Source: Candidatus Omnitrophota bacterium
GTDB lineage: Bacteria; Ratteibacteria; UBA8468; B48-G9; JAFGKM01
Direction of reading: 5' to 3'
DNA length: 23,102 bases
NCBI GenBank assembly: GCA_023819365.1
Contig: JAMWBP010000001.1
Location: forward strand, 1 to 23,102
The notes under the pieces are model-generated. The model did no database searches and was not told the DNA's origin. It worked only from the letters and a program-made list of their open reading frames with translations. Position numbers and translations under genes: made by a program. This document shows positions 1-8,130 of this stretch, one piece after another; position 1 is the first letter of the stretch, and each line of letters begins with the position of its first letter.

Positions 1-1631
1 TCCCTGATGTAAAATTAGGGACAGGGCCTGCTATAGAAAATGGTTTTTATTACGACTTTTACAGAGAAGAGCCGTTTACTCCTGATGACATAGAAAAGAT
101 AAGCAAGGAAATGGAAGATATTATCAGACAGAATTTCCCTGTGGAAAAAATATCTGTAAGCAAGGAAGAGGCAAAAAAAATCCTGAAAGATGAGCCATTT
201 AAGTTAGAAATCCTTGAAGGAATAAAAGAAGAAACAGTTACATTCTACCGTCAGGGCGACTTTATAGACCTCTGTGAAGGACCACACATCTCATCAACAG
301 GAGAGATTAAACACTTTAAAATTTTAAGTACTGCTGCTTCCTACTGGAGGGGGGATGAAAACAGGGAAAGTATGCAGAGGATATATGGTGTATCATTCCC
401 AACAAAGGAAGAACTTGATGACTACCTTAAGTTTCTTCAAGAGGCAAAAGAAAGAGACCACAGAACATTAGGGACCAAACTTGACCTTTTCAGTTTACAT
501 CCGGAGTTCGGTTCAGGGCTCATCTACTGGCATCCTAAGGGCTCTGTAGTAAGGAAGGTTATTGAGGATTTTTGGAAAGATGTGCACATAAAAAATGGGT
601 ATCAAATTGTATATACCCCGCATATCGCTGATATATCCTTATGGGAAAGGTCAGGACATACCGGTTTTTACAGGGACTATATGTTTGCCCCTATGGAGAT
701 GGAGAAGAAAGTATTCCAGCTTAAGCCGATGAACTGTCCCTTCCATATCATTATATACAACACTAAACTGAGGAGTTATCGGGACTTCCCTATAAGATGG
801 GCAGAGTTAGGAACCGTCTACAGGTATGAAAAGCAGGGTGTCTTACATGGGCTCCTTAGGGTGCGTGGCTTTACCCAGGATGATGCACATATCTTCTGCA
901 CAGAACAACAGATTGAGGAAGAGGTAGTAAAAGTATTAGACCTTGTATCTTTCTTTTTAGGGAAATTTGGCTTTACTGAATATAAGATTTTTCTATCAAC
1001 AAGACCTGAAAAGTATGTTGGCAGCCCTGATGTCTGGGAGAAGGCAACAGTAGCGCTTGAAAATGCTCTCAAGAAAAAAGAAATGAGTTATGAGATAGAC
1101 CCTGGAGAAGGTGTTTTTTATGGACCAAAGATTGATATAAAGATAAAGGACTGCCTTAAAAGGGAGTGGCAGTGTTCAACTATACAGGTTGACTTCAATA
1201 TCCCGGAAAGGTTTGCCCTGAAATATACTGATAAAGATGGCTCTTTCAAAACCCCTATACTTATCCACCGTGCAATATTAGGGTCTATTGAAAGGTTCTT
1301 CGGGGTTCTTATTGAACACTATAAAGGAAACTTCCCCTTCTGGCTGGCTCCTGAACAGATAAGGGTACTTCCTATAAGTGAAAGACATCTTTCTTATGCA
1401 GAAAAGATAGGTAGTTTGCTTGAGCCACACTTTAGAATACAGATAGACACAAGAAACGAGAAGATAAACAGGAAGATACGTGATGCAGAGGAAGAAAAGG
1501 TTCCTTATATGCTCATTATAGGTGATAAGGAACAAGAAAAGAACATTGTAGCACTAAGGAAACACGGAAAAGGGATGCTCGGAACATTTACCATAGATGA
1601 TATAATCAGAAAACTAAAAGAATGCCAGTAG
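1..1631 (+). CDS. thrS: Threonyl-tRNA synthetase (5' end outside window)
   Basis: Charges tRNA-Thr with threonine in the cytoplasm. The open frame runs from the left edge (first whole codon at position 3) to TAG 1629-1631, so the ATG at 111 is internal. The start of the visible part, GPAIENGFYYDF, is the ThrRS editing domain; the upstream TGS domain and the HxxxH editing motif are missing only because of the window edge. The editing domain continues through CEGPH and YWRGD. The class II catalytic core follows, with motif 2 around RVRGFTQDDAHIFC and motif 3 around IHRAILGSIERF. The three zinc ligands of the family are present: Cys in MNCP, His in DDAH and His in IHRAI. The C-terminal anticodon-binding domain (DTRNEKINRKIRDAEEEKVPYM) is complete. 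It is first in the conserved order thrS-infC-rpmI-rplT. Identification is very secure. Confidence 0.97.
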   Translation, partial: PDVKLGTGPAIENGFYYDFYREEPFTPDDIEKISKEMEDIIRQNFPVEKISVSKEEAKKILKDEPFKLEILEGIKEETVTFYRQGDFIDLCEGPHISSTGEIKHFKILSTAASYWRGDENRESMQRIYGVSFPTKEELDDYLKFLQEAKERDHRTLGTKLDLFSLHPEFGSGLIYWHPKGSVVRKVIEDFWKDVHIKNGYQIVYTPHIADISLWERSGHTGFYRDYMFAPMEMEKKVFQLKPMNCPFHIIIYNTKLRSYRDFPIRWAELGTVYRYEKQGVLHGLLRVRGFTQDDAHIFCTEQQIEEEVVKVLDLVSFFLGKFGFTEYKIFLSTRPEKYVGSPDVWEKATVALENALKKKEMSYEIDPGEGVFYGPKIDIKIKDCLKREWQCSTIQVDFNIPERFALKYTDKDGSFKTPILIHRAILGSIERFFGVLIEHYKGNFPFWLAPEQIRVLPISERHLSYAEKIGSLLEPHFRIQIDTRNEKINRKIRDAEEEKVPYMLIIGDKEQEKNIVALRKHGKGMLGTFTIDDIIRKLKECQ

Positions 1632-1682
1632 AGGTGTGATTTATCACACTAAAAGAATGCCAGTAGGGATGTGATTTATCCA
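1613..1682. repeat. 35-bp tandem duplication across the thrS stop codon
   Basis: Copy 1 (1613-1647) begins actaaaagaatgccagtag, the last codons and stop of thrS. Copy 2 (1648-1682) follows directly and differs at only a few bases (gagg against ggga, and ac against ca at the end). The duplicated tail therefore lies in the thrS-infC intergenic region and is not translated in the thrS frame. Confidence 0.9.
1634..1649. promoter_or_regulatory. Perfect 7+2+7 inverted repeat downstream of thrS
   Basis: GTGTGAT-TT-ATCACAC is an exact inverted repeat just after the thrS stop and about 60 bp upstream of the infC -10. It resembles half-sites of CRP/FNR/Rex-type operators, but the TGTGA-to-TCACA spacing is 4 rather than 6. 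The second copy of the 35-bp duplication carries a degraded version. It could be an operator or simply a small hairpin; no U-tract follows, so it is not a convincing terminator. Confidence 0.4.
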
Positions 1683-1685
1683 CTT

Positions 1686-1714
1686 TTGCTTTTTGCAAAA
1701 TTTTTCTGTATAAT
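1686..1714 (+). promoter_or_regulatory. Candidate sigma-70 promoter of infC-rpmI-rplT
   Basis: TTGCTT (1686-1691) and a perfect TATAAT (1709-1714) are separated by 17 bp. Transcription would start near 1721, leaving only about 14 nt before the infC start. This suggests infC can be transcribed apart from thrS. Confidence 0.55.
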
Positions 1715-1734
1715 AATATAAAAAAGGAGGATAT

Positions 1735-2274
1735 ATCGCATACCAGAGTGGAAGAAGGTATCCTGATAGTAGAAAAAAGTTTAGATTTAATTTTCAGATA
1801 CAGGCACAGAAGGTCCGTCTGATAGATAGTGATGGCCAGCAGTTAGGAATAGTAGATAGAAACGAGGCACTGCAGAAAGCGAGAGAAAGGGAACTTGACC
1901 TTGTTGAAATTGTCCCTAATGCATCTCCACCTGTATGCAGGATAATGGACTTAAATAAGTTCCTTTATGAACAGAAGAAGAAAGAAAAGGAGATAAAAAA
2001 GAAACAAAGGATTACACAGACAAAAGAGATAAGGTTCACACCGGAAACGAGTGAGCATGACTACAGATTCAAAAGACAGCATGTGGAGGACTTTTTAAAA
2101 GAAGGGCACAGGGTAAAGGTAACTATATTTTACAAAGGCAGAGAAATAATGTATAAGGAAAGGGGGTATCAACTTCTGGAACGTCTTACAAAAGAACTTT
2201 CTGATACAGGAAAGGTAGAAAGACCACCTAAACTGGAAGGACCAAGATTAAGTGTGACTTTTATACCTGTTTAA
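1735..2274 (+). CDS. infC: Translation initiation factor IF-3 with ATC start
   Basis: IF-3 binds the 30S subunit, prevents premature 50S joining and discriminates against non-canonical start codons. The frame encodes the whole family: the N-domain with VRLIDSDGQQLGIVDR, ELDLVEIVPNASPPVCRIMD, a lysine-rich linker helix, and the C-domain ending KLEGPRLSVTFIPV. Translation from ATC 1735 gives 179 aa, the usual IF-3 length (E. coli 180). An in-frame stop lies at 1714, and no ATG, GTG or TTG occurs in frame before ATG 1945, which is deep inside the conserved core. GGAGG at 1726-1730 sits 4 nt before the ATC. Known E. coli infC uses AUU for autoregulation, so a rare start here is expected biology. 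rpmI follows after 12 nt. Confidence 0.93.
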   Translation: MAYQSGRRYPDSRKKFRFNFQIQAQKVRLIDSDGQQLGIVDRNEALQKARERELDLVEIVPNASPPVCRIMDLNKFLYEQKKKEKEIKKKQRITQTKEIRFTPETSEHDYRFKRQHVEDFLKEGHRVKVTIFYKGREIMYKERGYQLLERLTKELSDTGKVERPPKLEGPRLSVTFIPV

Positions 2275-2286
2275 AAAGGAATTAAA

Positions 2287-2487
2287 ATGCCAAAACTAAA
2301 AACAAAAAAGTCAGTAGCAAAAAGGTTCAAAATTACAGGGACAGGTAAGGTAATGCACTATGGGGCAGGGGGAAGCCATCTTCTCTCAAAGAAAAGTTCT
2401 AAAAGAAAAAGAAGGATAAAAAAGGCATCCCTATTGAAAAACAGGGGAGATATAAAGACAGTTAAACGGTTTCTACCATATAGATAA
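2287..2487 (+). CDS. rpmI: 50S ribosomal protein L35
   Basis: A structural protein of the large ribosomal subunit. The 66-aa product has the typical L35 start (MPKLKTKKSVAKRFKITGTG), a very basic middle segment (KKSSKRKRRIKKAS) and the end TVKRFLPYR. Length and motifs match the family closely. AAGGAA upstream serves as the ribosome binding site. It lies 12 nt after infC and 11 nt before rplT, in the invariant infC-rpmI-rplT order. In E. coli these genes are controlled post-transcriptionally by L20; no matching leader structure was identified here. Confidence 0.97.
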   Translation: MPKLKTKKSVAKRFKITGTGKVMHYGAGGSHLLSKKSSKRKRRIKKASLLKNRGDIKTVKRFLPYR

Positions 2488-2498
2488 GGAGAAAAACG

Positions 2499-2852
2499 AT
2501 GCCACGCGCAACAAATGCACCTGCTTCAAGGCAGAGGAGGAAAAAGGTTCTGAAAAGGGCAAAAGGATACAGACAGGGTCGCTCCAAACTCTACAGAAGG
2601 GCAAGGGAGTTTTCTGAGAAAGGGCTTACCTATGCATACAGGGACAGGAGAGCAAAAAAAAGAAACTTCAGAAGTTTATGGATTACAAGGATTTCTGCTG
2701 CCTGTAAAAACAATGAGATTTCCTACAACAGATTCATTGCAGGACTAAAAAAGGCGGATATAAACCTTAACAGGAAGTCATTGGCTGATATTGCCTTTCA
2801 TAGTCCAGATGTATTCTCTGACCTTGTAAAAAGAGTGAAGGAGGTAGTATAG
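2499..2852 (+). CDS. rplT: 50S ribosomal protein L20
   Basis: L20 binds 23S rRNA early in large-subunit assembly. The 117-aa product is standard length. It begins MPRATNAPASRQRRKKVLKRAKGY and contains the conserved block YRDRRAKKRNFRSLWITRI in the middle, then the globular end with SYNRFIAGLKKADINLNRKSLADIA. The long basic N-terminal extension is the rRNA-penetrating tail. AAGGAG lies upstream. The family is also known as the operon's translational repressor. The following diguanylate cyclase gene starts 10 nt after the stop. Confidence 0.97.
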   Translation: MPRATNAPASRQRRKKVLKRAKGYRQGRSKLYRRAREFSEKGLTYAYRDRRAKKRNFRSLWITRISAACKNNEISYNRFIAGLKKADINLNRKSLADIAFHSPDVFSDLVKRVKEVV

Positions 2853-2862
2853 ATATAATATA

Positions 2863-4059
2863 ATGTTATTACTACGCAATCTGATTTTTCTGATAGTTGT
2901 CTTATATACATTTATTCTTAATACTTTATTATTTCTAAACAAGGTCCCTTCTCCTAACTCTTTTTATTTCATCTCCCTTACAGTAATAATTTCCCTTTTT
3001 ATTGTCATTGAACTCGTTTATACCATTAGCATTAATAAACAGTTCCAGATTCTTCAAAGAGTAAAAGAGAAGTTAGAATTAAGCGTGAAAGACATGAAAA
3101 ATGAATCTGTGCTTTTAGAGATGCTCACCGATATCATAGAAGCATTTGAAGGAGAAATGTCCCTTGAAGAAGTTTTGAATAACATTGCTGAGTCAATTAA
3201 GAAAATATTTAAACAAGAGAGTGTTATACTACAACTGTTAGGGGAAACATTTAAAAAAGCGATTATAGGAAAACCTATAGAAATAACCGATGAAATTTTA
3301 GGCAATGTTGTACTTAAACCTAGTCCTATGTTGATAAACAACACATCATCATTTCCTGAATACAATAATCTTGCCAAACAGGGTATTACTTCCTTTATTA
3401 TCGCACCATTTCACCATAAAAGAAAGGTTATAGGAATGATAGGTGTTTTCTCTTTTGAAAAAAGGGTCTTTACTTTGAAAGACCTTGAACTGCTCAGGAT
3501 GGTATCTGCCCCTACATCTCTTCTTATTGAAAACGCTGATCTTTTTGAAAAGACAAAACTTCTCTCTATCACCGATGCCCTTACGAATATCTATAACAGA
3601 AGATACTTTGAAAATATATTTGAAACAACAGTGAATGAGGTAAGAAATAGTAAACAACCTTTATCTGTATGTATGGCTGATATTGACCATTTCAAACATT
3701 ATAACGACCTTAATGGACATCCTGCAGGGGATTACGCCCTAAAAAAGATAGCGGAGATAATGAGAAAAAATATCAAAGGTTCGGATATTGTTGCAAGGTA
3801 TGGAGGAGAGGAGTTTGTTATTGTCTTTCCTTATACAACAAAAGAAAATGCTGTTATTGTATGCGAAACGATAAGAAAAAAGATAAAGGACTTCCGATTT
3901 AACAATGAAGAAAGTCAGCCAAATGGAGATCTTACAATAAGTATAGGTATTGCATCATATCCAGAAGATGGGGAAACAGGACAACAACTGCTAAAAAAGG
4001 CAGACATTGCTTTATATAAAGCGAAAGAACAAGGTAGGGATTGTGTCGTTACTGCTTAA
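2863..4059 (+). CDS. Membrane GAF-GGDEF diguanylate cyclase
   Basis: Likely makes cyclic di-GMP from two GTP. Two hydrophobic segments at about residues 5-27 and 36-56 suggest a membrane anchor. A short coiled coil (about 57-80), a GAF-like sensor domain (about 85-220, including APFHHKRKVIGMIGVF) and a GGDEF domain (about 230-395) follow. The active site reads RYGGEEF, with GGEEF at residues 314-318, and the metal-binding DIDHFKHYND segment is present, so catalysis is likely. The inhibitory I-site that is RxxD in many relatives reads KGSD here, so product inhibition may be weak or absent. The ribosome binding site is poor: the nearest GGAGG (2840-2844) is 18 nt upstream. It follows rplT by 10 nt and its 3' end overlaps the convergent gene by 11 nt. 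The ligand of the GAF domain cannot be told. Confidence 0.88.
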   Translation: MLLLRNLIFLIVVLYTFILNTLLFLNKVPSPNSFYFISLTVIISLFIVIELVYTISINKQFQILQRVKEKLELSVKDMKNESVLLEMLTDIIEAFEGEMSLEEVLNNIAESIKKIFKQESVILQLLGETFKKAIIGKPIEITDEILGNVVLKPSPMLINNTSSFPEYNNLAKQGITSFIIAPFHHKRKVIGMIGVFSFEKRVFTLKDLELLRMVSAPTSLLIENADLFEKTKLLSITDALTNIYNRRYFENIFETTVNEVRNSKQPLSVCMADIDHFKHYNDLNGHPAGDYALKKIAEIMRKNIKGSDIVARYGGEEFVIVFPYTTKENAVIVCETIRKKIKDFRFNNEESQPNGDLTISIGIASYPEDGETGQQLLKKADIALYKAKEQGRDCVVTA

Positions 4060-4375
4060 AGATTTCTTTTTTTATCTCTTCCCATATGTACTGTGCACAT
4101 AGATTAACTTTTTCTTGATATTCTCGTGTAATATCCTGCTTCTTCTTTCTGTATTTTTCAGTTAAAGAGGTTATCTCATCTGCCTTTTCTTTCTCTAAAA
4201 TTTCTCTGTATTTTTTAATCTCCTCTTTCAAAAACTTCTCTTTCTCTTTCCTTACATTCTCCAATCTTACAGATAATGATTCTTTAATATCCTTTGCCTT
4301 TTGCTCTGCCTCCCTCAAAAGCCCATCTGCCTTCTCTTCTGCTTCTTTTATCTCTTTAACCTTTTCTATTACCAT
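4049..4375 (-). CDS. Small coiled-coil protein, V-type ATPase subunit G/H-like
   Basis: A 108-aa, highly charged and almost wholly helical protein. The start MVIEKVKEIKEAEEKADGLL and heptad-like alanine/glutamate pattern resemble the peripheral-stalk subunit H (AhaH/NtpF, also called G) of V/A-type ATPases, which are about 105-110 aa. That subunit joins the membrane and catalytic sectors. GGAG lies 7 nt before the ATG, inside the end of pyrC, and the gap to the pyrC stop is 4 nt, so it is probably co-transcribed. No other ATPase subunit is in the window; in known operons this gene usually heads the cluster. A generic coiled-coil protein remains possible because low-complexity helices give weak matches. 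Confidence 0.55.
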   Translation of the reverse strand: MVIEKVKEIKEAEEKADGLLREAEQKAKDIKESLSVRLENVRKEKEKFLKEEIKKYREILEKEKADEITSLTEKYRKKKQDITREYQEKVNLCAQYIWEEIKKEIFKQ

Positions 4376-4379
4376 TTTA

Positions 4380-5654
4380 TCACTCCAGTGAAAATACCAC
4401 CTTACCTTTACAGATAGTTTTTAAAACCTTCCCTTTCATCTTCCTACCTATAAATGGGGAGTTTTTGCTCTTTGACCTTATATCTTCTTTTCTGTATATC
4501 CACTCTCTCCCAGGGTCAAAGACCACAACATCCGCATACCTCCCTTCAGCAATACATCCCCTGTCAATACCTAACACCCTTGCAGGCCCTGTGGTAAGTA
4601 GGGAGATTATATTCATTATTGATAACCCTTTCTCTTGAAGTGCCATTGATAATGAAAGCGCTGTCTCAAAACCAATAATCCCAAAAGGCGCATTATCAAA
4701 GCCAGAATCTTTTTCTTCTTGTGTATGAGGTGCATGGTCTGTTACTATACAATCAATGGTGCCATCCTTCAGCCCTTTTATCAGTGCAGTTATATCCTTT
4801 TTTGTCCTTAATGGAGGCATTACCTTTGCATTGGTATTATAGCCATTTACATCTTCTTCTGTTAAAACAAGGTGGTGTATTGCTACCTCAGATGTAAGGT
4901 TTTTCATCTTTTTCTTTGCCTCTCTTACCATCTCCACTGACCCAGCCACAGAAAGATGAGCAAGATGGAGTTTTCCGCCTGTCATATGTGCAAGTGCTAT
5001 ATCCCTGTATACCATAACCACCTCTGCTTGGTATGGTATCCCTGATAGTCCCATCTTTGTGGAAATAGCCCCTTCATTCATCACACCTGTTCTTGAAAGA
5101 TTTTTATCTTCTGAATGGGAAATCACCGGCTTTTTATAAAGTTTTGTATATTCTAATGCTCGTCTCATCACAAGGGAATCCATCACACAGTCCCCATCAT
5201 CTGAAAAGGCAACAGCCCCTTCTTCTACCATCTCTCCATAAGGAGCGAGTTCTTTCCCTTCTCTGCCTAAAGTAATAGCCCCTATGGGTAAGACCTCGCA
5301 TAAGGCATCACGTGCTCTGTCTATAACAAATCTTATCGCAACCTTATTATCCAGGGGGGGACTTGTATTTGGCATACAACATATTGTGGTAAAGCCACCT
5401 GAAACAGCCGATAAACTGCCTGTATATATCGTCTCTTCATCCTCCCTTCCGGGCTCTCTTAAGTGGCAGTGTAAATCTATAAGGCCTGGGAAGACAAACA
5501 TCCCTTTTGCATCTATAATATTTATGCCTTTATCTTTTGTCTCTATCCTTTTTGCAATACGGGATACCTTATCTCTTTCTATCAGGATATCAAAAACCCC
5601 TTCCTTTTTAGTGGAAGGGTCTATCACATATCCGTTTTTTATCAGTATTCCCAT
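4380..5654 (-). CDS. pyrC: Dihydroorotase, class I
   Basis: Catalyses the reversible cyclisation of N-carbamoyl-aspartate to dihydroorotate in pyrimidine synthesis, in the cytoplasm. At 424 aa it matches class I dihydroorotases. Zinc and catalytic residues are all visible: His62 and His64 in DLHCHLREPG, substrate-binding CCMPNT, Asp152/153 in FSDDGD (bridging aspartate), His180 in ISHSED, His233 in LHLAHLS and Asp306 in VTDHAPHT. The enzyme should be active. The ATG at 5654 gives the normal N-terminus (MGILIKNGYVIDPS), though no strong Shine-Dalgarno is seen. It is preceded by the URO-D-like gene (48 nt gap) and followed after 4 nt by the coiled-coil gene. No other pyrimidine gene is in the window. 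Confidence 0.95.
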   Translation of the reverse strand: MGILIKNGYVIDPSTKKEGVFDILIERDKVSRIAKRIETKDKGINIIDAKGMFVFPGLIDLHCHLREPGREDEETIYTGSLSAVSGGFTTICCMPNTSPPLDNKVAIRFVIDRARDALCEVLPIGAITLGREGKELAPYGEMVEEGAVAFSDDGDCVMDSLVMRRALEYTKLYKKPVISHSEDKNLSRTGVMNEGAISTKMGLSGIPYQAEVVMVYRDIALAHMTGGKLHLAHLSVAGSVEMVREAKKKMKNLTSEVAIHHLVLTEEDVNGYNTNAKVMPPLRTKKDITALIKGLKDGTIDCIVTDHAPHTQEEKDSGFDNAPFGIIGFETALSLSMALQEKGLSIMNIISLLTTGPARVLGIDRGCIAEGRYADVVVFDPGREWIYRKEDIRSKSKNSPFIGRKMKGKVLKTICKGKVVFSLE

Positions 5655-5702
5655 TTTTTTATCATTTTTATTATATCTTCTTAACTAATTCAGGTCAACC
5701 TA

Positions 5703-6833
5703 TTAAGACATCCTGAAGTTCACAGCCAGTTCAAGCATCTTTTCATAATTCGCAAATGTAAGAGGGGTTATCTTCCTTCCATACGGACAGGCAGTAGGCA
5801 TAAGGATAAAACCCCTGCCTTCTCCCTCTGTCCCTTCTCTTAATGCAGTAATTACCTTTTTCTCAAACTCCTCTTTCGGAAGGTTTTCAATATCTGTAAC
5901 CTCAATATTCCCCAGAAGGACTGTCTCTTTACCTATGGCTCTCTTAATCTCTGCCAGAGTTACATCTCCCTGGGGTGGTGGCTCACAGGGGTCAAGTCCA
6001 TCTATCTTCATCTTTTTAAGGAGTGGTAATATGTTCTTCAACCTTCCATGTGAGTGGATACGGGCATAGCCACCATACTTCTGTATTATCCTTACCATCT
6101 CTCCCGTGTACCCTACAACATACTCATCATAAAGATACGGTGGCAGATACGGCTCACTTGCATATTCAGAACCGTATATACGCCATAGCCGTCCCGGAAG
6201 TGCCTTGGCAGTAACTTCACACCGAGCAAAAAGCAGTTCAGCAAATCTCTCAAGAATCTGATGGAATAGTTTCCTCTCTGTGAAGGCAAAGACAGTATAG
6301 TCAGACATAGAAAACAGTCCCGCTGCCATACATATCGGGTCTGCCGTATCTATGCATATAATCCCTGTATCTCCAAGCAATTTTTCTTCTTCAAATACAT
6401 CTTTGAAATTAGGGGTACCACAGGATGGTAGAGGAAGTTTAAGATAAGCAATAACATCGTCCTTATCTTTCAGAAGATGCTCAAGGGACCATGTTGTCTG
6501 GATATCCTTATCACGACGGATAAGGGAAGATAAAACCCTCCCTGGTGCTTTTATAATAGTCCGTGTAAATACAGAATCTCCCTCTCGCCATATCTCTGTT
6601 TTTGTTAAGGAAGAGACCTCATCATCAGCAATCCATTTAGGAGAGACCATCCTTATTATATCTGTCTCTTTCATTGCCATCTTCACAAGAGGTCGCCAGG
6701 AGGGGTCATTCCACACATTAAACTCCTCTCCCTCCTCTTCCATCCTCCAACCACCTATCTCATAAAAGGAAACTGCAGGCCTGTCCACAGGGAACCCTTT
6801 TAGTGTGGCAGTTAACCTCTCTCTTCTTGTCAT
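5703..6833 (-). CDS. Uroporphyrinogen decarboxylase-like (URO-D/MtaA superfamily) protein
   Basis: A 376-aa protein of the URO-D fold, beginning MTRRERLTATLKGFPVDRPAV, typical of the many non-haem members of this superfamily. These relatives include corrinoid-dependent methyltransferases. The segment IHSHGRLKNILP (His260, His262) followed by DPCEPPPQGDVTL (Cys283) corresponds to the metal/substrate region of this subgroup, and TACPYG lies near the C-terminus. It is unlikely to be true HemE, since no other haem gene is near and the sequence follows the EPPPxGD subgroup. The start ATG overlaps the folC stop (ATGA), indicating translational coupling. The substrate is unknown; methyl transfer to a corrinoid protein or cofactor is a family-based guess. 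Confidence 0.8.
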   Translation of the reverse strand: MTRRERLTATLKGFPVDRPAVSFYEIGGWRMEEEGEEFNVWNDPSWRPLVKMAMKETDIIRMVSPKWIADDEVSSLTKTEIWREGDSVFTRTIIKAPGRVLSSLIRRDKDIQTTWSLEHLLKDKDDVIAYLKLPLPSCGTPNFKDVFEEEKLLGDTGIICIDTADPICMAAGLFSMSDYTVFAFTERKLFHQILERFAELLFARCEVTAKALPGRLWRIYGSEYASEPYLPPYLYDEYVVGYTGEMVRIIQKYGGYARIHSHGRLKNILPLLKKMKIDGLDPCEPPPQGDVTLAEIKRAIGKETVLLGNIEVTDIENLPKEEFEKKVITALREGTEGEGRGFILMPTACPYGRKITPLTFANYEKMLELAVNFRMS

Positions 6834-8119
6834 AAAATCTCTTTTTCTCTCATTATATCACCACATAGATACAAAGAACCGCAGATACACCAGTTTTTCC
6901 TTATACTTTTAATATATTTCAGTGCTTGAGATGGTGCATTGATAATCTTCACAGGGATATGGTCTTGCCTTTTTAACACAAAATCCGCAAGAACATCAGG
7001 AGATATAGCCCTCTCACTGTCAGGGGTTGTAAAAACAATCTCCCCCACATTTTTTCTGTGAAGGACAAGAGAAAGCATTCTTTTCCAGTCCTTGTCTTTA
7101 AGTATTCCCATCAGGAAAGAAAACTTTTTATCAGGGAAGAGTTCAGCAAGCGTATCAAGAAGTGTCCTTATCCCATCAGGATTATGTGCACCATCTATGA
7201 CAATATACGGGTCATTGTTTAAAATCTGAAATCTACAGGGCCAATATGTTGTTTCTATCCCTCTATAAATTGCTTCCTCCTTTATATTAAATCCTATCTT
7301 ATCAAGGAGAAGGGCTGCCTGGCATACAACTGCCATATTACTTATCTGATGCCTTCCCTGTAAGGGTGTTTTTATCCCCCGAATGTTATTTGTCCTGCTA
7401 TAAAAGTTAAATATCTGCCCATCAACAGAAAAGGAGACCCTCTTTGTAGAAAAGTCCCTTCCTTCATAATAGAGTTTTGCACCTTTTTCTTTTGCTTTTC
7501 TTATAATAACATCCATAGCAGGTGGTTTCTGCCGAGAAGATACAACATATGTCCCCTCTTTAATAATCCCTACCTTCTCATTTGCAATCTCATGGTAGGT
7601 GTTTCCCAAATACTGCATATGGTCAAAACCTATCCTTGTTATTATCTCGAGAGAAGAAGGTAAAACATTTGTTGCATCAAATCTTCCGCCCATCCCTACC
7701 TCACAGACAAGAATCTCTATTTTTTTATCTGCAAAGTAAGAGAAGGCGATGGCTGTCAATGCCTCAAAAAATGTAGGATAGAGATGGAACGGCTGGCTAT
7801 TAAGTATCTTTTGTAAGTGTCTTATCTTGTATACCAATTCTTCCTCTGCTATTTCTCTGCCATCTACTACTATACGTTCACCTACATATACAAGGTGTGG
7901 ACTTGTATAAAGACCTGTCTTATATCCTGATACTGTAAGGATATTAGAAAGAGTCCTTGCAACAGAACCTTTACCATTTGTCCCTGCGATAAGGATAGAT
8001 GGATATTTCTGGTGAGGGTTTCCGAATTTTTTAAGGAGATATTTTGTCTTGTCCAGTCCTAACTTTATTCCAAAGTCAGTCAGAGTATTCAGGAATTCTA
8101 TTTCAGGAATAATATTCAT
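6830..8119 (-). CDS. folC: Bifunctional folylpolyglutamate synthase / dihydrofolate synthase
   Basis: Adds glutamate to dihydropteroate and to reduced folates, using ATP, in the cytoplasm. The family pattern is clear: DFGIKLGLDKTKYLL, the P-loop GTNGKGSVA, YTSPHL, the catalytic segment EVGMGGRFDATN, GFDHMQYLG, and the C-terminal ligase domain with VIDGAHNPDG. The start is uncertain. ATG 8119 (MNIIPEIEFLNTL) aligns best with the family, while GTG 8143 adds eight residues and has AAGGGG 8 nt upstream, but that codon lies in a GC-rich hairpin (8131-8149). From 8119 the protein is 429 aa. It sits between accD and the URO-D-like gene, overlapping the latter by 4 nt. Confidence 0.93.
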   Translation of the reverse strand: MNIIPEIEFLNTLTDFGIKLGLDKTKYLLKKFGNPHQKYPSILIAGTNGKGSVARTLSNILTVSGYKTGLYTSPHLVYVGERIVVDGREIAEEELVYKIRHLQKILNSQPFHLYPTFFEALTAIAFSYFADKKIEILVCEVGMGGRFDATNVLPSSLEIITRIGFDHMQYLGNTYHEIANEKVGIIKEGTYVVSSRQKPPAMDVIIRKAKEKGAKLYYEGRDFSTKRVSFSVDGQIFNFYSRTNNIRGIKTPLQGRHQISNMAVVCQAALLLDKIGFNIKEEAIYRGIETTYWPCRFQILNNDPYIVIDGAHNPDGIRTLLDTLAELFPDKKFSFLMGILKDKDWKRMLSLVLHRKNVGEIVFTTPDSERAISPDVLADFVLKRQDHIPVKIINAPSQALKYIKSIRKNWCICGSLYLCGDIMREKEIL

Positions 8120-8130
8120 AACTAAGAAAG

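Noticed and set aside
1634..1649. CRP or FNR site
   Set aside because: The half-site spacing does not match CRP, the half-sites do not match FNR, and no regulator of that type is visible; kept only as an unassigned inverted repeat.
5703..6833. True uroporphyrinogen decarboxylase (hemE)
   Set aside because: Sequence follows the EPPPxGD subgroup of the superfamily and no haem gene is adjacent.
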